Assembly (NCBI GenBank): GCA_016721825.1
Contig: JADKHI010000001.1
Coordinates: 124,001 to 188,000, forward strand
DNA from: Flavobacteriales bacterium
GTDB lineage: Bacteria > Bacteroidota > Bacteroidia > Flavobacteriales_F > PHOS-HE28
Length of the DNA stretch: 64,000 bases
Reading direction: 5' to 3'
Shown piece by piece: positions 40,312-49,305 of the stretch (its first letter is position 1; every line of letters starts with the position of its first letter). Under the pieces are notes generated by a model that was given only the letters and a program-made list of their open reading frames with translations, made no database searches and was not told the origin of the DNA. A program made the translations under genes and the position numbers.

Positions 40312-42383
40312 GGCCCAAGGATAAAGGCTCCGTCGCGATCCACGTCATGCACGGCGATCGCCTTGTCCACGAACCACTGCCGGAGGTAGCTCAAGCGCTT
40401 CCGCGGAATGTCGGGCGCCAACACCACCTGCTGTAGCTTCGGACAGCGGACCACCAGGCTGTCCAGGTCGAAGCGCCCATCGCCATGCAACACACACAAG
40501 GCCACGTCCGGAGCGAGTGGGTCGGGCAATCGGCCCGGCGGGATCAGCGCGATGATGGGGAAGCCGTCCGACCGCAGGGTCTGTAGCTCTGATGCCACGA
40601 CCGCACTTGCCGTGATCTGGGCACCCACCGAGCGCGCATGCAGTTCCACTTTGCGTTGCAGGTACACATCCACGGAATCAGCCACGACGGTCATGTGGCG
40701 ACCGTTCACCAACGCGAGGCTCAATCGCTCACGTTCCGCGTAGGCCGTGACGCTTTGTTGCAGGTTCCGCTCGTTGGCCATCGCCCCCCAGGATATGAGA
40801 AGAACGAGAACCACAGCGACCGAAAGAAGCCTCGCGGGCCGCCAGCGCCAGAACGACCACACCGCCACCAGCGCGATCAGCAGATAGAGAAGCAGCATCT
40901 GGAACACATCCACCCGTACGGCAGGATAGGCCCAGGGCAGTTCCGCGAAGAAGCGCGAGCACCAGCCGAGGAAGTGGACCAACTGCTCGTTGCACCAGAT
41001 GATGAACGGACCGAGGTAGGGCACCTGATGGAACAACACCATGAGCGCTCCGGCGTAGACGCAGATCGTCACCAGACCGACGATGGCCAGGTTGGCCGGT
41101 AGGAACCAGACGGGGAACGCCTTGAACATGTAGAGGGAAAGGGGCGTGGTGATGACCTGGGCCGCGAGGGACACCGCCGTGAGCGACCAGAAATAGTGCA
41201 GCACTGTGTTCGGAGCGTACCACAACCGCATGATGGGCTTGTAGAAGAGGAGAATGCCGAGCACCGCGAGGAAGGACAGCTGGAAACTGAGCTGAAAGAG
41301 CATCAGCGGGTCATAGATCAACAGCACGAAGGCGGCACCGAACAAGCTGTTCAGCGGCTCGGCCTGGCGACCGCTCATCTCGCTGATGGTGAAGAGCGTG
41401 AACATGACAGTGGCGCGCATCACCGAGGGCGACCAACCCGTGAGCCCCGCGTAGCCCCAGAGGAAGAGCAACACCAGCGCGCCCCGCACCAACCGCGCGC
41501 CCTTCTTCCGGCCCCACCAACCGAGCAGCGCCATGAACACTGCATATACCAGCCCCACATGCATGCCGCTCACCGCCAGCACGTGGATGGTGCCACTGCG
41601 CGCGAAGGCTTGCTTCTGGTCCGCGTCCAACTCATCACGGATACCGAGCAGCAGGGCCTTCACCATGCCGCGCTCTTCACGATCCAGTCCGCTCGCTTCG
41701 ATCCATTCCAATGTGGCGTTCCTCATGCGGTCGGTCCACTGATCCACCAGTGAAGGGCCGCCGATCACCTGCCACTGACCCGGTCCGGCAAAGACCTCGT
41801 GCGAAGCGCCGTGCGAAGCGGCCCAAGCCCCCGCATCGAAACCGCCTGGGTCAGCAACGCGCACTAGCCTTTCCGCTCCCCGGCCGATCCAAAGCCGATC
41901 GCCGTTGTGCAAGAGGGGTGCGTTGTTCTTGTCGAAGAGCGTGAGTACGATGGTCCCGGCCGCTGGCACCACCACGCTGTCCTGTGCAGCGGCCTCCACC
42001 TCGGCGAAACCCTTTGCTGTTCGCAACGAACGTCCGGTGACCTCTATCACGTTCACGAACAGGGCGTCGGTGTGCGGATCGTTCAGTGTGGAAGCCTTCG
42101 GTGCTTGACGTGGATCACGCACGCCCAGCCAGAGCAGCCCGAAGGCCACCATCAGCAGGCCGAAGGCGAAGCCGCGTTCCCAACGCCGGGGGTAGGTGGT
42201 CCGCAGTGCGCTCAACAGCACGAAGGCCAGCGCCAGCACGCCACAGGTGCTCCAGGCGATCCATAGCGGAGGCTGAAGGAATGCGGCGGCGCCGATACCG
42301 ATGATGAAGGGCAAGGTGACCCGAAGCATCGGGGCACGCGCCACGGCACTGCCGATCGAACGAAGGTTCCCTGGTGTCGCCAT
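40308..42383 (-). CDS. comEC: ComEC/Rec2-family DNA uptake channel
   Basis: 691 aa. An N-terminal OB-like DUF4131 domain is followed by the Competence domain with many helices and conserved polar sites (FARSGTIHVLAVSGMHVGLVYAVF, RATVMFTLFTISEM, LSFQLSFLAVLGILLF). The last ~190 residues take the place of the usual metallo-beta-lactamase domain but lack an HxHxDH motif, so any nuclease activity there is lost or very degenerate. ComEC passes single-stranded DNA across the inner membrane during natural transformation. Transcribed from a TATTTTCG element at 42426-42433. Confidence 0.9.
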   Translation of the reverse strand: MATPGNLRSIGSAVARAPMLRVTLPFIIGIGAAAFLQPPLWIAWSTCGVLALAFVLLSALRTTYPRRWERGFAFGLLMVAFGLLWLGVRDPRQAPKASTLNDPHTDALFVNVIEVTGRSLRTAKGFAEVEAAAQDSVVVPAAGTIVLTLFDKNNAPLLHNGDRLWIGRGAERLVRVADPGGFDAGAWAASHGASHEVFAGPGQWQVIGGPSLVDQWTDRMRNATLEWIEASGLDREERGMVKALLLGIRDELDADQKQAFARSGTIHVLAVSGMHVGLVYAVFMALLGWWGRKKGARLVRGALVLLFLWGYAGLTGWSPSVMRATVMFTLFTISEMSGRQAEPLNSLFGAAFVLLIYDPLMLFQLSFQLSFLAVLGILLFYKPIMRLWYAPNTVLHYFWSLTAVSLAAQVITTPLSLYMFKAFPVWFLPANLAIVGLVTICVYAGALMVLFHQVPYLGPFIIWCNEQLVHFLGWCSRFFAELPWAYPAVRVDVFQMLLLYLLIALVAVWSFWRWRPARLLSVAVVLVLLISWGAMANERNLQQSVTAYAERERLSLALVNGRHMTVVADSVDVYLQRKVELHARSVGAQITASAVVASELQTLRSDGFPIIALIPPGRLPDPLAPDVALCVLHGDGRFDLDSLVVRCPKLQQVVLAPDIPRKRLSYLRQWFVDKAIAVHDVDRDGAFILGP

Positions 42384-42425
42384 GCAACTTGCACGAGACG
42401 ACCGGGGGGAGCAGTGCCTCTGGAA

Positions 42426-42433
42426 CGAAAATA
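42426..42433 (-). promoter_or_regulatory. -7 element TATTTTCG of comEC-Rieske operon
   Basis: TATTTTCG on the minus strand, 42 nt before ATG 42383, in the 60-nt gap after the RlmI-like gene. Confidence 0.4.
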
Positions 42434-42443
42434 GTGATCCCGA

Positions 42444-43616
42444 CTACATCACCTGCATCACCAGGCACTTCAGGTAGTGCGTCTCGGGGATGCTCCAGTG
42501 CATGGGGTGGTCCGGCGGCTGGGTTCCATAATAGACCTCGCGCAGTTCGCGGTGCGCGTCGTTGGCAGCGTCGGCCACCATCTTGCGGAACAGATCGGCG
42601 CTCATGTGCTGGCTGCAGCTGCATGTCACCAGAAAGCCGCCGGGGCGGAGACACTTCATGGCGCGCAGGTTGATCTCCTTGTAGCCACGCGTGGCGCTCT
42701 CCAAGGCGCTGCGGCTCTTCACGAAGGCGGGCGGGTCCAGCACGATCACATCCCACAGCTTGTTGGTGCGGCTGGCGTCGGTGAGGAAGTCGAACACGTT
42801 CGCCGTGCGGAAATCACATACGCCTTCGAGCTTGTTCAGTTGCGCGTTCGATGTGGCTAGTCGGATCGCCTCCCCGCTGATATCAAGGCCTTCCACCTTC
42901 GATGCACCGTACATGGCCGCGTGCAGCGCGAAGCCGCCCGTGTGCGTGAAGCAGTCCAGCACGTGCTTGCCTTTCACAATGTTCGCAAGGGCAGCATGGT
43001 TCAACCGTTGGTCCAGAAAGTGGCCGGTCTTCTGCCCTTCCGCCACGTCGACCGCCAACTTCAAGCCGTTCTCCTCGATCGTCAGGTTGGTGTCGAAGGG
43101 ATCGCTAAGGAATCCCTTCAGCTGCCGAAGACCTTCCTTCTCGCGGATCGGCACATCGTTGCGTTCGTAGAATTTCTCCACGCCGGTGACTTCGCGCAGC
43201 GCCTCCACGATCTCCTTCTTCCAGCGGTCCATCCCCAGGCTCAGCGTCTGGATGGCGATGACGTCGTTGAACTTGTCGACCACCAAGGCTGGCAGCCCAT
43301 CGGCTTCTCCGAAGACGACACGACAGGAAGTGGTGTCCACAAGCTCTTTCCGGTAGGCCCAAGCGTCCGCGATCTTGCGCTTGAAGAAAGCTGCGTTGAT
43401 CGGCTCGTCGAGGTCCTTGGTGAGCATACGCACGCGGATCTTGCTAGCGTGGTTGTAGTAGCCCTGACCCAGTGGACCCTTCTTGATGTCGAACACCTGC
43501 ACGATGCCGCCGGATTCGGGATGCCCCTCGCTGCGCAGCACCTGGTTGTCGTACACCCACGGATGGCCATGACGGATGCGTAGGCGGGTGTCTTCGATGT
43601 AGAGGCGGTCGCGCAT
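42444..43616 (-). CDS. rlmI: class I SAM-dependent rRNA methyltransferase, RlmI-like
   Basis: 390 aa. An N-terminal PUA domain (RLRIRHGHPWVYDNQVLRSEG) is followed by the EEHEE linker domain and a Rossmann methyltransferase with motif I VLDCFTHTGGFALHAAM (~residue 217), VLDPPAF (~300) and the C-terminal PGGFLVTCSCSQHM. E. coli RlmI makes 5-methylcytosine 1962 in 23S rRNA; members lacking exact motif data are assigned by architecture. Its promoter is the left half of a symmetric divergent promoter shared with the ThrE-like gene. Confidence 0.88.
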   Translation of the reverse strand: MRDRLYIEDTRLRIRHGHPWVYDNQVLRSEGHPESGGIVQVFDIKKGPLGQGYYNHASKIRVRMLTKDLDEPINAAFFKRKIADAWAYRKELVDTTSCRVVFGEADGLPALVVDKFNDVIAIQTLSLGMDRWKKEIVEALREVTGVEKFYERNDVPIREKEGLRQLKGFLSDPFDTNLTIEENGLKLAVDVAEGQKTGHFLDQRLNHAALANIVKGKHVLDCFTHTGGFALHAAMYGASKVEGLDISGEAIRLATSNAQLNKLEGVCDFRTANVFDFLTDASRTNKLWDVIVLDPPAFVKSRSALESATRGYKEINLRAMKCLRPGGFLVTCSCSQHMSADLFRKMVADAANDAHRELREVYYGTQPPDHPMHWSIPETHYLKCLVMQVM

Positions 43617-43654
43617 GGGAAGGCCGAAGTGATCGGCGCTGGATGAATGAGGCG

Positions 43655-43688
43655 CGAAGGTACCCTGTTGCCGGCAGGGCTACTTTCG
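43655..43688. promoter_or_regulatory. hairpin-forming divergent promoter between rlmI and the ThrE-like gene
   Basis: Minus-strand TACCTTCG (43655-43662) and plus-strand TACTTTCG (43681-43688) face outward, 18 nt apart. Together with CCCTG/CAGGG inside them they make a 13-bp inverted repeat (one G.T pair, one bulged base, seven-base loop). Each promoter's -33 region falls on the other's -7 element. Confidence 0.6.
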
Positions 43689-43694
43689 TCGTCG

Positions 43695-44981
43695 ATGTCA
43701 GACCTGCCCACACCGAGCCCCTCCCCCGCCGAACGCGCGCTGCTGCTGAAGTTCCTGGCTAAGCTGGGGCAGGCGCAGCTGGCCGGGGGCAACGCGGTCC
43801 CCTTGGTGGAACGGGACATCGTGCTGATCGCACGGCAGAACGGATTGCACGGCGTCACGGCCTTCGTGCTGCCCACAGGCCTGTTCATCGAGGTTGACGA
43901 TGCCACGGAGCACAAGCTGGACCTGGCCACCGGGCCGTATCGCAGCGGTCAACTGCGGCTGGACCAGATCGAAGAGGTGCTGGTGATCGCGCGTGATGCG
44001 CGGGTGGGACGCATCACCCCGGAACGCGGGCTGGACCGGCTGGAGGCCATGTGGCGCTCGCGGCACCGCTACGGCAAGGTGGGCTTCGTGCTCGGCTACC
44101 TCGTGACGACGCTTGGTGTAGCGCTGATGCTCCGTCCTTCGCTGGTGGGGCTTGGCGTGGTGGCCCTGCTGGCCTTGTTGTGCTCGGGGCTCATGCTCTG
44201 GGTGCGCAAGCGGCCGGCCTGGGCGGTGATCATGCCGGTGGTGGCCTCCTTCGCATTGAGCGCCGCTGTGGCACTGAGCTACCGTTTCGGGCTGAAGGAA
44301 CCCGCCATGACCCTCTTGATCCCGCCGTTGATCACGTTCCTGCCGGGCATGATGTTGACGGTGGCCGTGATCGAGCTGGCCTACTCGAACGTGATCAGCG
44401 GTGCCAGCCGCTTGGTGGCGGGTTTCGCGCAGCTGATCTTGCTGGCCTTCGGCATCCTCGGTGGTTTCAAGGCCTTCCCGTTCCCAACGAGCGGTGATGC
44501 ACCGGTGCCAGTGCTCTCCCGCCTCGGCCCCATAATGCCCTGGCTGGGCGTACTGGTGTTCGCCATCGGACTGCATGTGTACCAGAGCAGCAAGCCGCGC
44601 AGCTTCCTCTTCATGCTTCTGACCGCCGCTGTAGCCTACGGTGCCCAGACCTTGAGCGGCATTTACATCCATGGTGCCAGCACGGCTTTTTTCGGTGCCG
44701 CGGCCATGACCATTGTGGCGCTGGTGATCGAATTCCGCTTCAATGGACCGCCAGCGATCGTCACCTTCATCCCCGCCTTCTGGCTCCTGGCACCGGGGAG
44801 CTTCGGCCTCGTCAGCGTCGCCAACCTCGCGACCAGCACCAGCACCGCCGAGGACATCCTGACCTTTCTGTTCACGCTGACCGGCATCGCCACCGGCTGC
44901 TTGATCGGCGCCTTCGTGTATAGCGGGTTGCTTCACCCCCGAAACATCCGCTGGTGGCGCATCGAGGAAACCGCACGTTGA
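43695..44981 (+). CDS. threonine/serine exporter family protein (ThrE-like)
   Basis: 428 aa from ATG 43695. A cytoplasmic N-terminal domain (LAKLGQAQLAGGNAVPLVERDIVLIARQNGLHG) is followed by about ten membrane helices in two halves (five ThrE-type, five in the ThrE_2 region ending TFLFTLTGIATGCLIGAFVYSG), as in fused Corynebacterium ThrE. Family members export small amino acids such as threonine and serine. The longer start at 43647 lies upstream of the -7 element (43681-43688) and is excluded. Substrate not certain. Confidence 0.85.
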   Translation: MSDLPTPSPSPAERALLLKFLAKLGQAQLAGGNAVPLVERDIVLIARQNGLHGVTAFVLPTGLFIEVDDATEHKLDLATGPYRSGQLRLDQIEEVLVIARDARVGRITPERGLDRLEAMWRSRHRYGKVGFVLGYLVTTLGVALMLRPSLVGLGVVALLALLCSGLMLWVRKRPAWAVIMPVVASFALSAAVALSYRFGLKEPAMTLLIPPLITFLPGMMLTVAVIELAYSNVISGASRLVAGFAQLILLAFGILGGFKAFPFPTSGDAPVPVLSRLGPIMPWLGVLVFAIGLHVYQSSKPRSFLFMLLTAAVAYGAQTLSGIYIHGASTAFFGAAAMTIVALVIEFRFNGPPAIVTFIPAFWLLAPGSFGLVSVANLATSTSTAEDILTFLFTLTGIATGCLIGAFVYSGLLHPRNIRWWRIEETAR

Positions 44982-45053
44982 ACCGGGCGCCAGGTTCGCG
45001 TGTTCATACCAGAACACCGGCTTGAAACGTTCTTCAGCCCCCACCCACTGACC

Positions 45054-45572
45054 ATGACCATCAAGCTGCTGCTCCTTACCGCAACGATCCTCTTCACCGC
45101 TTGCAGCGCACCCAGCCAGACGACACCCACCATGACCACCCACACCAGCAACCCCTACTATAGCCGAACCGACACCACGCCGATCACCATCGCCAACAGC
45201 GAATGGAAGAAGGTGCTCCCCGAAGAGGTCTACTACATCGCTCGGGAACAAGGCACCGAGCGTGCCTTCACCGGCAAGTATTGGGACTTCGAAGGGCTCG
45301 GCACATACTACTGCGCGGCCTGTGGCAACCAGTTGTTCCGAAGCGACAGCAAGTTCGGCAGTGGCTGCGGGTGGCCAAGCTTCTTCGAGCCGGTGCGCAA
45401 GACCGCCGTCCGCTACATTGACGACAACACCCACGGCATGGTTCGCACGGAGGTCCGCTGTGGCCGTTGCGATGGGCACTTGGGCCATGTGTTCGACGAT
45501 GGCCCGCCACCCACAGGGCTGCGCTTCTGCATGAACTCGATCGTGCTGGACTTCGAGCCTGACAGCAAGTGA
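45054..45572 (+). CDS. msrB: peptide-methionine (R)-S-oxide reductase MsrB, lipoprotein form
   Basis: 172 aa from ATG 45054, with a lipoprotein signal (IKLLLLTATILFTAC, lipobox FTAC), so it acts in the periplasm anchored to a membrane. The MsrB domain is complete: zinc pairs CAACG and CGRCDGHLG, the SGCGWPSF and HVFDDGPPPTG blocks, and the catalytic Cys in LRFCMNS. It reduces methionine-R-sulfoxide in exported proteins. An earlier start at 45000 would place 18 residues before the signal and is rejected. Confidence 0.93.
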   Translation: MTIKLLLLTATILFTACSAPSQTTPTMTTHTSNPYYSRTDTTPITIANSEWKKVLPEEVYYIAREQGTERAFTGKYWDFEGLGTYYCAACGNQLFRSDSKFGSGCGWPSFFEPVRKTAVRYIDDNTHGMVRTEVRCGRCDGHLGHVFDDGPPPTGLRFCMNSIVLDFEPDSK

Positions 45573-45581
45573 AGGGCGATC

Positions 45582-45659
45582 GCTGAAGGCTGAAGTGGAA
45601 AGACCAAAGCCTGAGGATCATCTTCAAACCTTCATCCTTAGGCCTTCAGCCTTTGCCCC
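45582..45659. repeat. inverted 7-bp-period array between convergent genes
   Basis: Left units (45582 on): GCTGAAG, GCTGAAG, TGGAAAG, ACCAAAG, CCTGAGG. Right part, read on the minus strand: GGCTGAA, GGCCTAA, GGATGAA. Arms 45588-45595 and 45644-45651 are exact inverses, and 45606-45618 pairs with 45634-45646 at 11 of 13 positions. A large hairpin would form in either transcript, so it may act as a bidirectional terminator. Confidence 0.6.
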
Positions 45660-45668
45660 TCCAAGGGG

Positions 45669-46843
45669 TCACTCCGTGTCCCGGAAGAAATCAATGCTGC
45701 CCAGGTCCATCAGGTGGACGTCGGCGAAGTAGTGGTGCAGGATGTCGGTGAAGCTGCAGCCTCGATCGGCCATGCGCATCGCACCTTCCTGACAGAGCCC
45801 CACACCATGGCCGAAGCCGCGGCCCTCGAACACGAGCTGATCGCCGTTCGGCCAGATGTTGAAGTACGCGCTGTTGAACTTCCAGTCGGCCCGCACCTTT
45901 TCCAAGGAGACCAAGGGCCACAGGCGGCTGATGTAGAGCTCGCGGCAGTTGGGTTCGAACAGCACCGCCGCACGCACCATGTTGCTGTCCGCGATATCCA
46001 CGCCGTAGGTCTTCCGCAGGTACTCCAGCCATTGCGCGCGACCGATGCTTTTGCGCCAGGTGGCGTGCGGTGAGGCCACGCAGAAGCTGTCCATCGTGCT
46101 CACCAGGTAGGGCTCCGACTTGCTCCAGAGGTCTTCAGCGTTCATGGTCTCACCACCGCAATTGCTGTGGAAGGTTGCATGGATAAGGCGGATGTTCGCG
46201 TCCACCACGACCATTCGACGCGTGGCATCCACGGCGGCTTGGATGTCGGGCAAGGTGGTGAGCCCCGATACACTTGGCAATGCACACCATCGCACACCTC
46301 GAAGCCGTCAAGGATGTGCTTGCGCTTGTTCACCAACGCATAGGTGCGACAGCTCACCGCTTGCAGCTTGTAGTACTCCGGTGCCTTGTCCTTACCTGCT
46401 TCGCTCTGCACAACACCGGCCACGTAATCCTCTATGGCCACCTCGTTCACCAGCAACAGGTCGCCCGCCACCACGGAGAGCGTGATCGAACCTGAATAGG
46501 TGCGCTCGGCCACCTTGGGCTGCACGCCGGTGATGCGCAACAACCCTTTTCCTCCGTGCGGCCGCAGTTCGATGCGTTCCGCACTGGCGAACGAGAAGGC
46601 GAGCGAACGTGCCTGGACCTTGCCGTTCACCACGTTGATCTTGAGGCCGTCGGTGGTCATGAGCTCGCCCTTGCGCACACCGTCCACGAAAACTTCACTG
46701 GCCCCGCGCTGGCTCATCACCAGCACCTCCTTCATCGCCTTGTCGCGGAACAGGCCGGCACGCATCACCGTATTGTCCTGCGCGGCTGCGAACAGCGTCG
46801 CAGAGAGACCGAGAACGATCCAAAGGGAACGAATGCACTTCAC
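45669..46843 (-). CDS. SpoIID/LytB-domain protein, interrupted by a one-base frameshift
   Basis: Two frames encode one ~390-aa protein. The 5' part (GTG 46843, signal peptide MKCIRSLWIVLGLSATLFAAAQ) reads to CDGVHCQVYRG and then turns to nonsense; the 3' part continues in another frame with GLTTLPDIQAAVDATRRMVVV and FHSNCGGETMN, the natural sequel. Loss of one base from the C run 46263-46266 explains the break. SpoIID-like proteins are peptidoglycan lytic transglycosylases or amidase enhancers; the conserved FHSNCGG and GFGHGVGLCQEGA blocks are intact. Its TAGCTTCG promoter is at 46849-46856. Assembly error and true pseudogene are both possible. Confidence 0.8.
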
Positions 46844-46848
46844 GGCGG

Positions 46849-46856
46849 CGAAGCTA
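46849..46856 (-). promoter_or_regulatory. -7 element TAGCTTCG of the SpoIID-like gene
   Basis: TAGCTTCG ends five bases before GTG 46843, in the 31-nt gap after lpxB. Confidence 0.4.
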
Positions 46857-46874
46857 CCCGCCCACGGAAGGGCT

Positions 46875-48008
46875 TTAGACGCGGCCGGTCAGAATTTTCC
46901 ACATGCCCGAAGCGGCTTTCGCAGAGGCACCGGGGCCACCGAGCTTCGCACGCAACGAATTCAAGTCCTGCTCCACACGGCTCCGGTAGGTCGCGTCGTT
47001 CAACAGGCGACCCAACTCTTCGGCCAGGTTCTTCGGTGTCAGCTCCTGCTGGATCAACTCGCACACCACTTCGCGCTCCATGATCAGGTTCACCAAGCTG
47101 ATGAACTCGATCTTGATCAGGCGACGCGCCAGCCAGACGTTGATGGCGCCGCCGTTGTAGCAGACCACCTCGGGCACACCGAACAGGGCGGTCTCCAGTG
47201 TGGCGGTACCGCTGGTGACAAGGGCGGCCTTCGCCGTGCGCAACACGTCGTAGGTGCGACCGAAGACCAAGGCCACCGGGGCGCTACCGATGATGGAACG
47301 GTAGAACTCCGGGGGCAACGAAGGCGCTGCTGCGATCACGAAGCGATGGTCCGGGAAACGTTCCGCAGCCTTGAGCATGATGGGCAGCATACCGGCGACC
47401 TCCTGCCTGCGGCTGCCGGGAAGCATGGCCACCACCGGGCGCGCGTCGGCTCCGGGCAGGGCTTCCAGCGGACGGGTGCCTTCCTGCTGGATCGCATCGA
47501 GCAAGGGGTGACCGACGAAGTCCACGTCCATGCCGTAGTTCGCATACCACTGCTGCTCGAAGGGCAGGATCACGAACATGCGGTCCACATCGCGCTTGAT
47601 GGCATGCACGCGCCCCTTCTTCCAGGCCCACACCTGCGGGCTGATGTAGTAGATGATCTTGATGCCGCCCAGCTTCCGCACGTGCTCGGCGATGCGCAGG
47701 TTGAAGCCGGGGTAATCGATCAGGATCACCGCGTCCGGTTTGAAGGCTTCGATGTCGGCCTTGCACCAGCTCATGTTGCGCAGGATGGTGCGCAGGTTCA
47801 GGATCACCTGGGTGAAGCCCATGAAAGCGAGGTCGCGGTAGTGCTTCACCACCTCGGCACCAGCGGCGGCCATGCGCTCACCGCCCCAGGCCCGGATCAC
47901 CAGTTCCTCCCCGTCCTGCGCTGCGCGATCCTTCAGCGCCTTGATCAGGTTGCTGCCGTGAAGGTCGCCGCTTGCTTCCCCTGCGATGATGTAGATGCGA
48001 CGGGCCAT
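46875..48008 (-). CDS. lpxB: lipid-A-disaccharide synthase
   Basis: 377 aa, normal length. The start MARRIYIIAGEASGDLHGSNLI carries the conserved GEASGD, followed by FMGFTQVI, LIDYPGFNLRIA, YYISPQVWAWKKGR, FVGHPLLDAI and MLPGSRRQEV, all hallmarks of LpxB (GT19). It joins UDP-diacylglucosamine to lipid X on the cytoplasmic face, confirming a Gram-negative envelope. Its start overlaps the upstream gene's stop by one base (TGATG), so it belongs to a surE-membrane protein-lpxB operon. Confidence 0.96.
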   Translation of the reverse strand: MARRIYIIAGEASGDLHGSNLIKALKDRAAQDGEELVIRAWGGERMAAAGAEVVKHYRDLAFMGFTQVILNLRTILRNMSWCKADIEAFKPDAVILIDYPGFNLRIAEHVRKLGGIKIIYYISPQVWAWKKGRVHAIKRDVDRMFVILPFEQQWYANYGMDVDFVGHPLLDAIQQEGTRPLEALPGADARPVVAMLPGSRRQEVAGMLPIMLKAAERFPDHRFVIAAAPSLPPEFYRSIIGSAPVALVFGRTYDVLRTAKAALVTSGTATLETALFGVPEVVCYNGGAINVWLARRLIKIEFISLVNLIMEREVVCELIQQELTPKNLAEELGRLLNDATYRSRVEQDLNSLRAKLGGPGASAKAASGMWKILTGRV

Positions 48009-48337
48009 CAGAGCACGCCGTGCTTGAGGAGCTGCTCGTATCCGATGTGCAGCACGATGACGACGCCGTAGGCCAGCATGGCCAAGATGACCCCGCGCAT
48101 GGCCTTGTGCATGTCACGACGGTCCATAGCGAAGAAGAGGAAGGCGTCGGCGATGAGGCTGAGGCTGATGATCTGCGTACGGTACTCCGTGGTACCCAGG
48201 AACAGGTCGTTCACGAACCAGCCCAGGTCGTACATGGGGCGGATGGCCGTGGTGTAGATGAGGCCGTAACCGAAGAAGCCCAGTACCGGCACCAGCAACC
48301 CCAGAATGAAGCCCGCTTTTCGGCTATTCCACTCCAT
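48008..48337 (-). CDS. small membrane protein, unknown function
   Basis: 109 aa with three predicted membrane helices (AGFILGLLVPVLGFFGYGLIY, SLSLIADAFLFFAM, GVILAMLAYGVVIVLHIGYEQ). No family recognised. It overlaps surE by 14 nt upstream and lpxB by 1 nt downstream, which strongly supports that it is a real gene and suggests a role tied to lipid A or the envelope. Confidence 0.75.
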   Translation of the reverse strand: MEWNSRKAGFILGLLVPVLGFFGYGLIYTTAIRPMYDLGWFVNDLFLGTTEYRTQIISLSLIADAFLFFAMDRRDMHKAMRGVILAMLAYGVVIVLHIGYEQLLKHGVL

Positions 48338-49103
48338 GGTCCCAGGTGTTCAAGGCGGCGATCTCGTGGTGTGCGGTCATGTCGAACTGTGTGGGCACAA
48401 TGCTCACATAGCCATTGGTAACGGCCCACACGTCGGTGTCCTCGCCGTGGTCCTCGTTCTTGAACTCGCCTTTCAGCCAGTAGTATTCCTTGCCGCCGGG
48501 ATCCAGCCGGGTCTCGAACTCGTCCTCCCAGTTGGCCCGGGCCTGGCGACAGACGCGGATGCCTTTCAGCGCTCCATGGGAGGCCTTCGGCACGTTCACG
48601 TTCAGGCAGCTGCCCTCGTGGATGCCGCGCTTCAAAGCATTGCCCACCACACTGCGGATCACCGGACGCACGTGGCTGAAGTCGGCCTCCAAGGCATGGT
48701 CCATCAGGCTGAAGCCGATGCTGGGGATGCTCTCCATGGCCCCTTCCACCGCAGCGCTCATGGTGCCGCTGTACAGCACATTGATGCTGATGTTGGCCCC
48801 GTGGTTCACGCCGCTCACCAGCAGGTCGGGCTTGCTGCCCTTCAGCAGCTTGTAGATGGCGAGCTTCACGCAATCCACAGGGGTGCCGCTGCAGCTCCAG
48901 GCCTCTACGCCTTCCATGTAGTCCACCTTGGTGAGGCGCAGGAAGTTGTGGATGGTGATGGCATGCCCCATGGCGCTCTGCGGCTTGTCCGGAGCCACCA
49001 CCAGCACCCGCCCGAAGGCCCGCATCTCCTCCACCAGCACACGGATGCCCGGAGCGAAGATGCCGTCGTCGTTGGTGACCAGGATGAGCGGAAGGTCTTT
49101 CAT
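48324..49103 (-). CDS. surE: 5'/3'-nucleotidase SurE
   Basis: 259 aa. The metal site LVTNDDGIFAPGIRVL is at residue ~9, followed by VVAPDKPQSAMGHAIT, CSGTPVDCVKLA, DLLVSGVNHGANI and YSGTMSAAVEG, all conserved in SurE. The enzyme dephosphorylates nucleoside monophosphates in the cytoplasm. First gene of a three-gene operon with the small membrane protein and lpxB. Its TAGTTTTG promoter ends seven bases before the ATG. Confidence 0.95.
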   Translation of the reverse strand: MKDLPLILVTNDDGIFAPGIRVLVEEMRAFGRVLVVAPDKPQSAMGHAITIHNFLRLTKVDYMEGVEAWSCSGTPVDCVKLAIYKLLKGSKPDLLVSGVNHGANISINVLYSGTMSAAVEGAMESIPSIGFSLMDHALEADFSHVRPVIRSVVGNALKRGIHEGSCLNVNVPKASHGALKGIRVCRQARANWEDEFETRLDPGGKEYYWLKGEFKNEDHGEDTDVWAVTNGYVSIVPTQFDMTAHHEIAALNTWDHGVE

Positions 49104-49110
49104 GGGAGCG

Positions 49111-49118
49111 CAAAACTA
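49111..49118 (-). promoter_or_regulatory. -7 element TAGTTTTG of the surE-lpxB operon
   Basis: Perfect TAnnTTTG on the minus strand, seven bases before ATG 49103; an 8-bp array begins six bases further upstream. Confidence 0.5.
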
Positions 49119-49124
49119 CCCTGT

Positions 49125-49164
49125 TGATCAGAAGGTCAGATCATGAGATGATCAGATGATCATA
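49125..49164. repeat. 8-bp-period array, left member of an inverted pair
   Basis: Five contiguous 8-mers: TGATCAGA, AGGTCAGA, TCATGAGA, TGATCAGA, TGATCATA. Read on the minus strand the unit is TCTGATCA, the same as the array at 49306-49337 on the plus strand. Confidence 0.7.
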
Positions 49165-49305
49165 GGAAGAAGGCGCTTGCTGTTCCGCTGAAGCACTCGG
49201 CCCTAGCGCTCACACTGCACGTTGATGCTCCCCCTTGGATATGATGCGATCGAAGGGCTGAGGTCCAGTATCATCTTCCCCCCGACCATAGCACGCATTC
49301 CATTT

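Noticed and set aside
43698..45488. 596-codon open frame on the minus strand
   Set aside because: Antisense to the ThrE-like and msrB genes; rich in Gln, Gly and His as expected from reverse reading of real codons.
49203..49289. Possible 28-codon ORF (ending INVQCER) in the surE-ridA spacer
   Set aside because: Too short, no recognised pattern and no separate start signal; kept only as part of the spacer.
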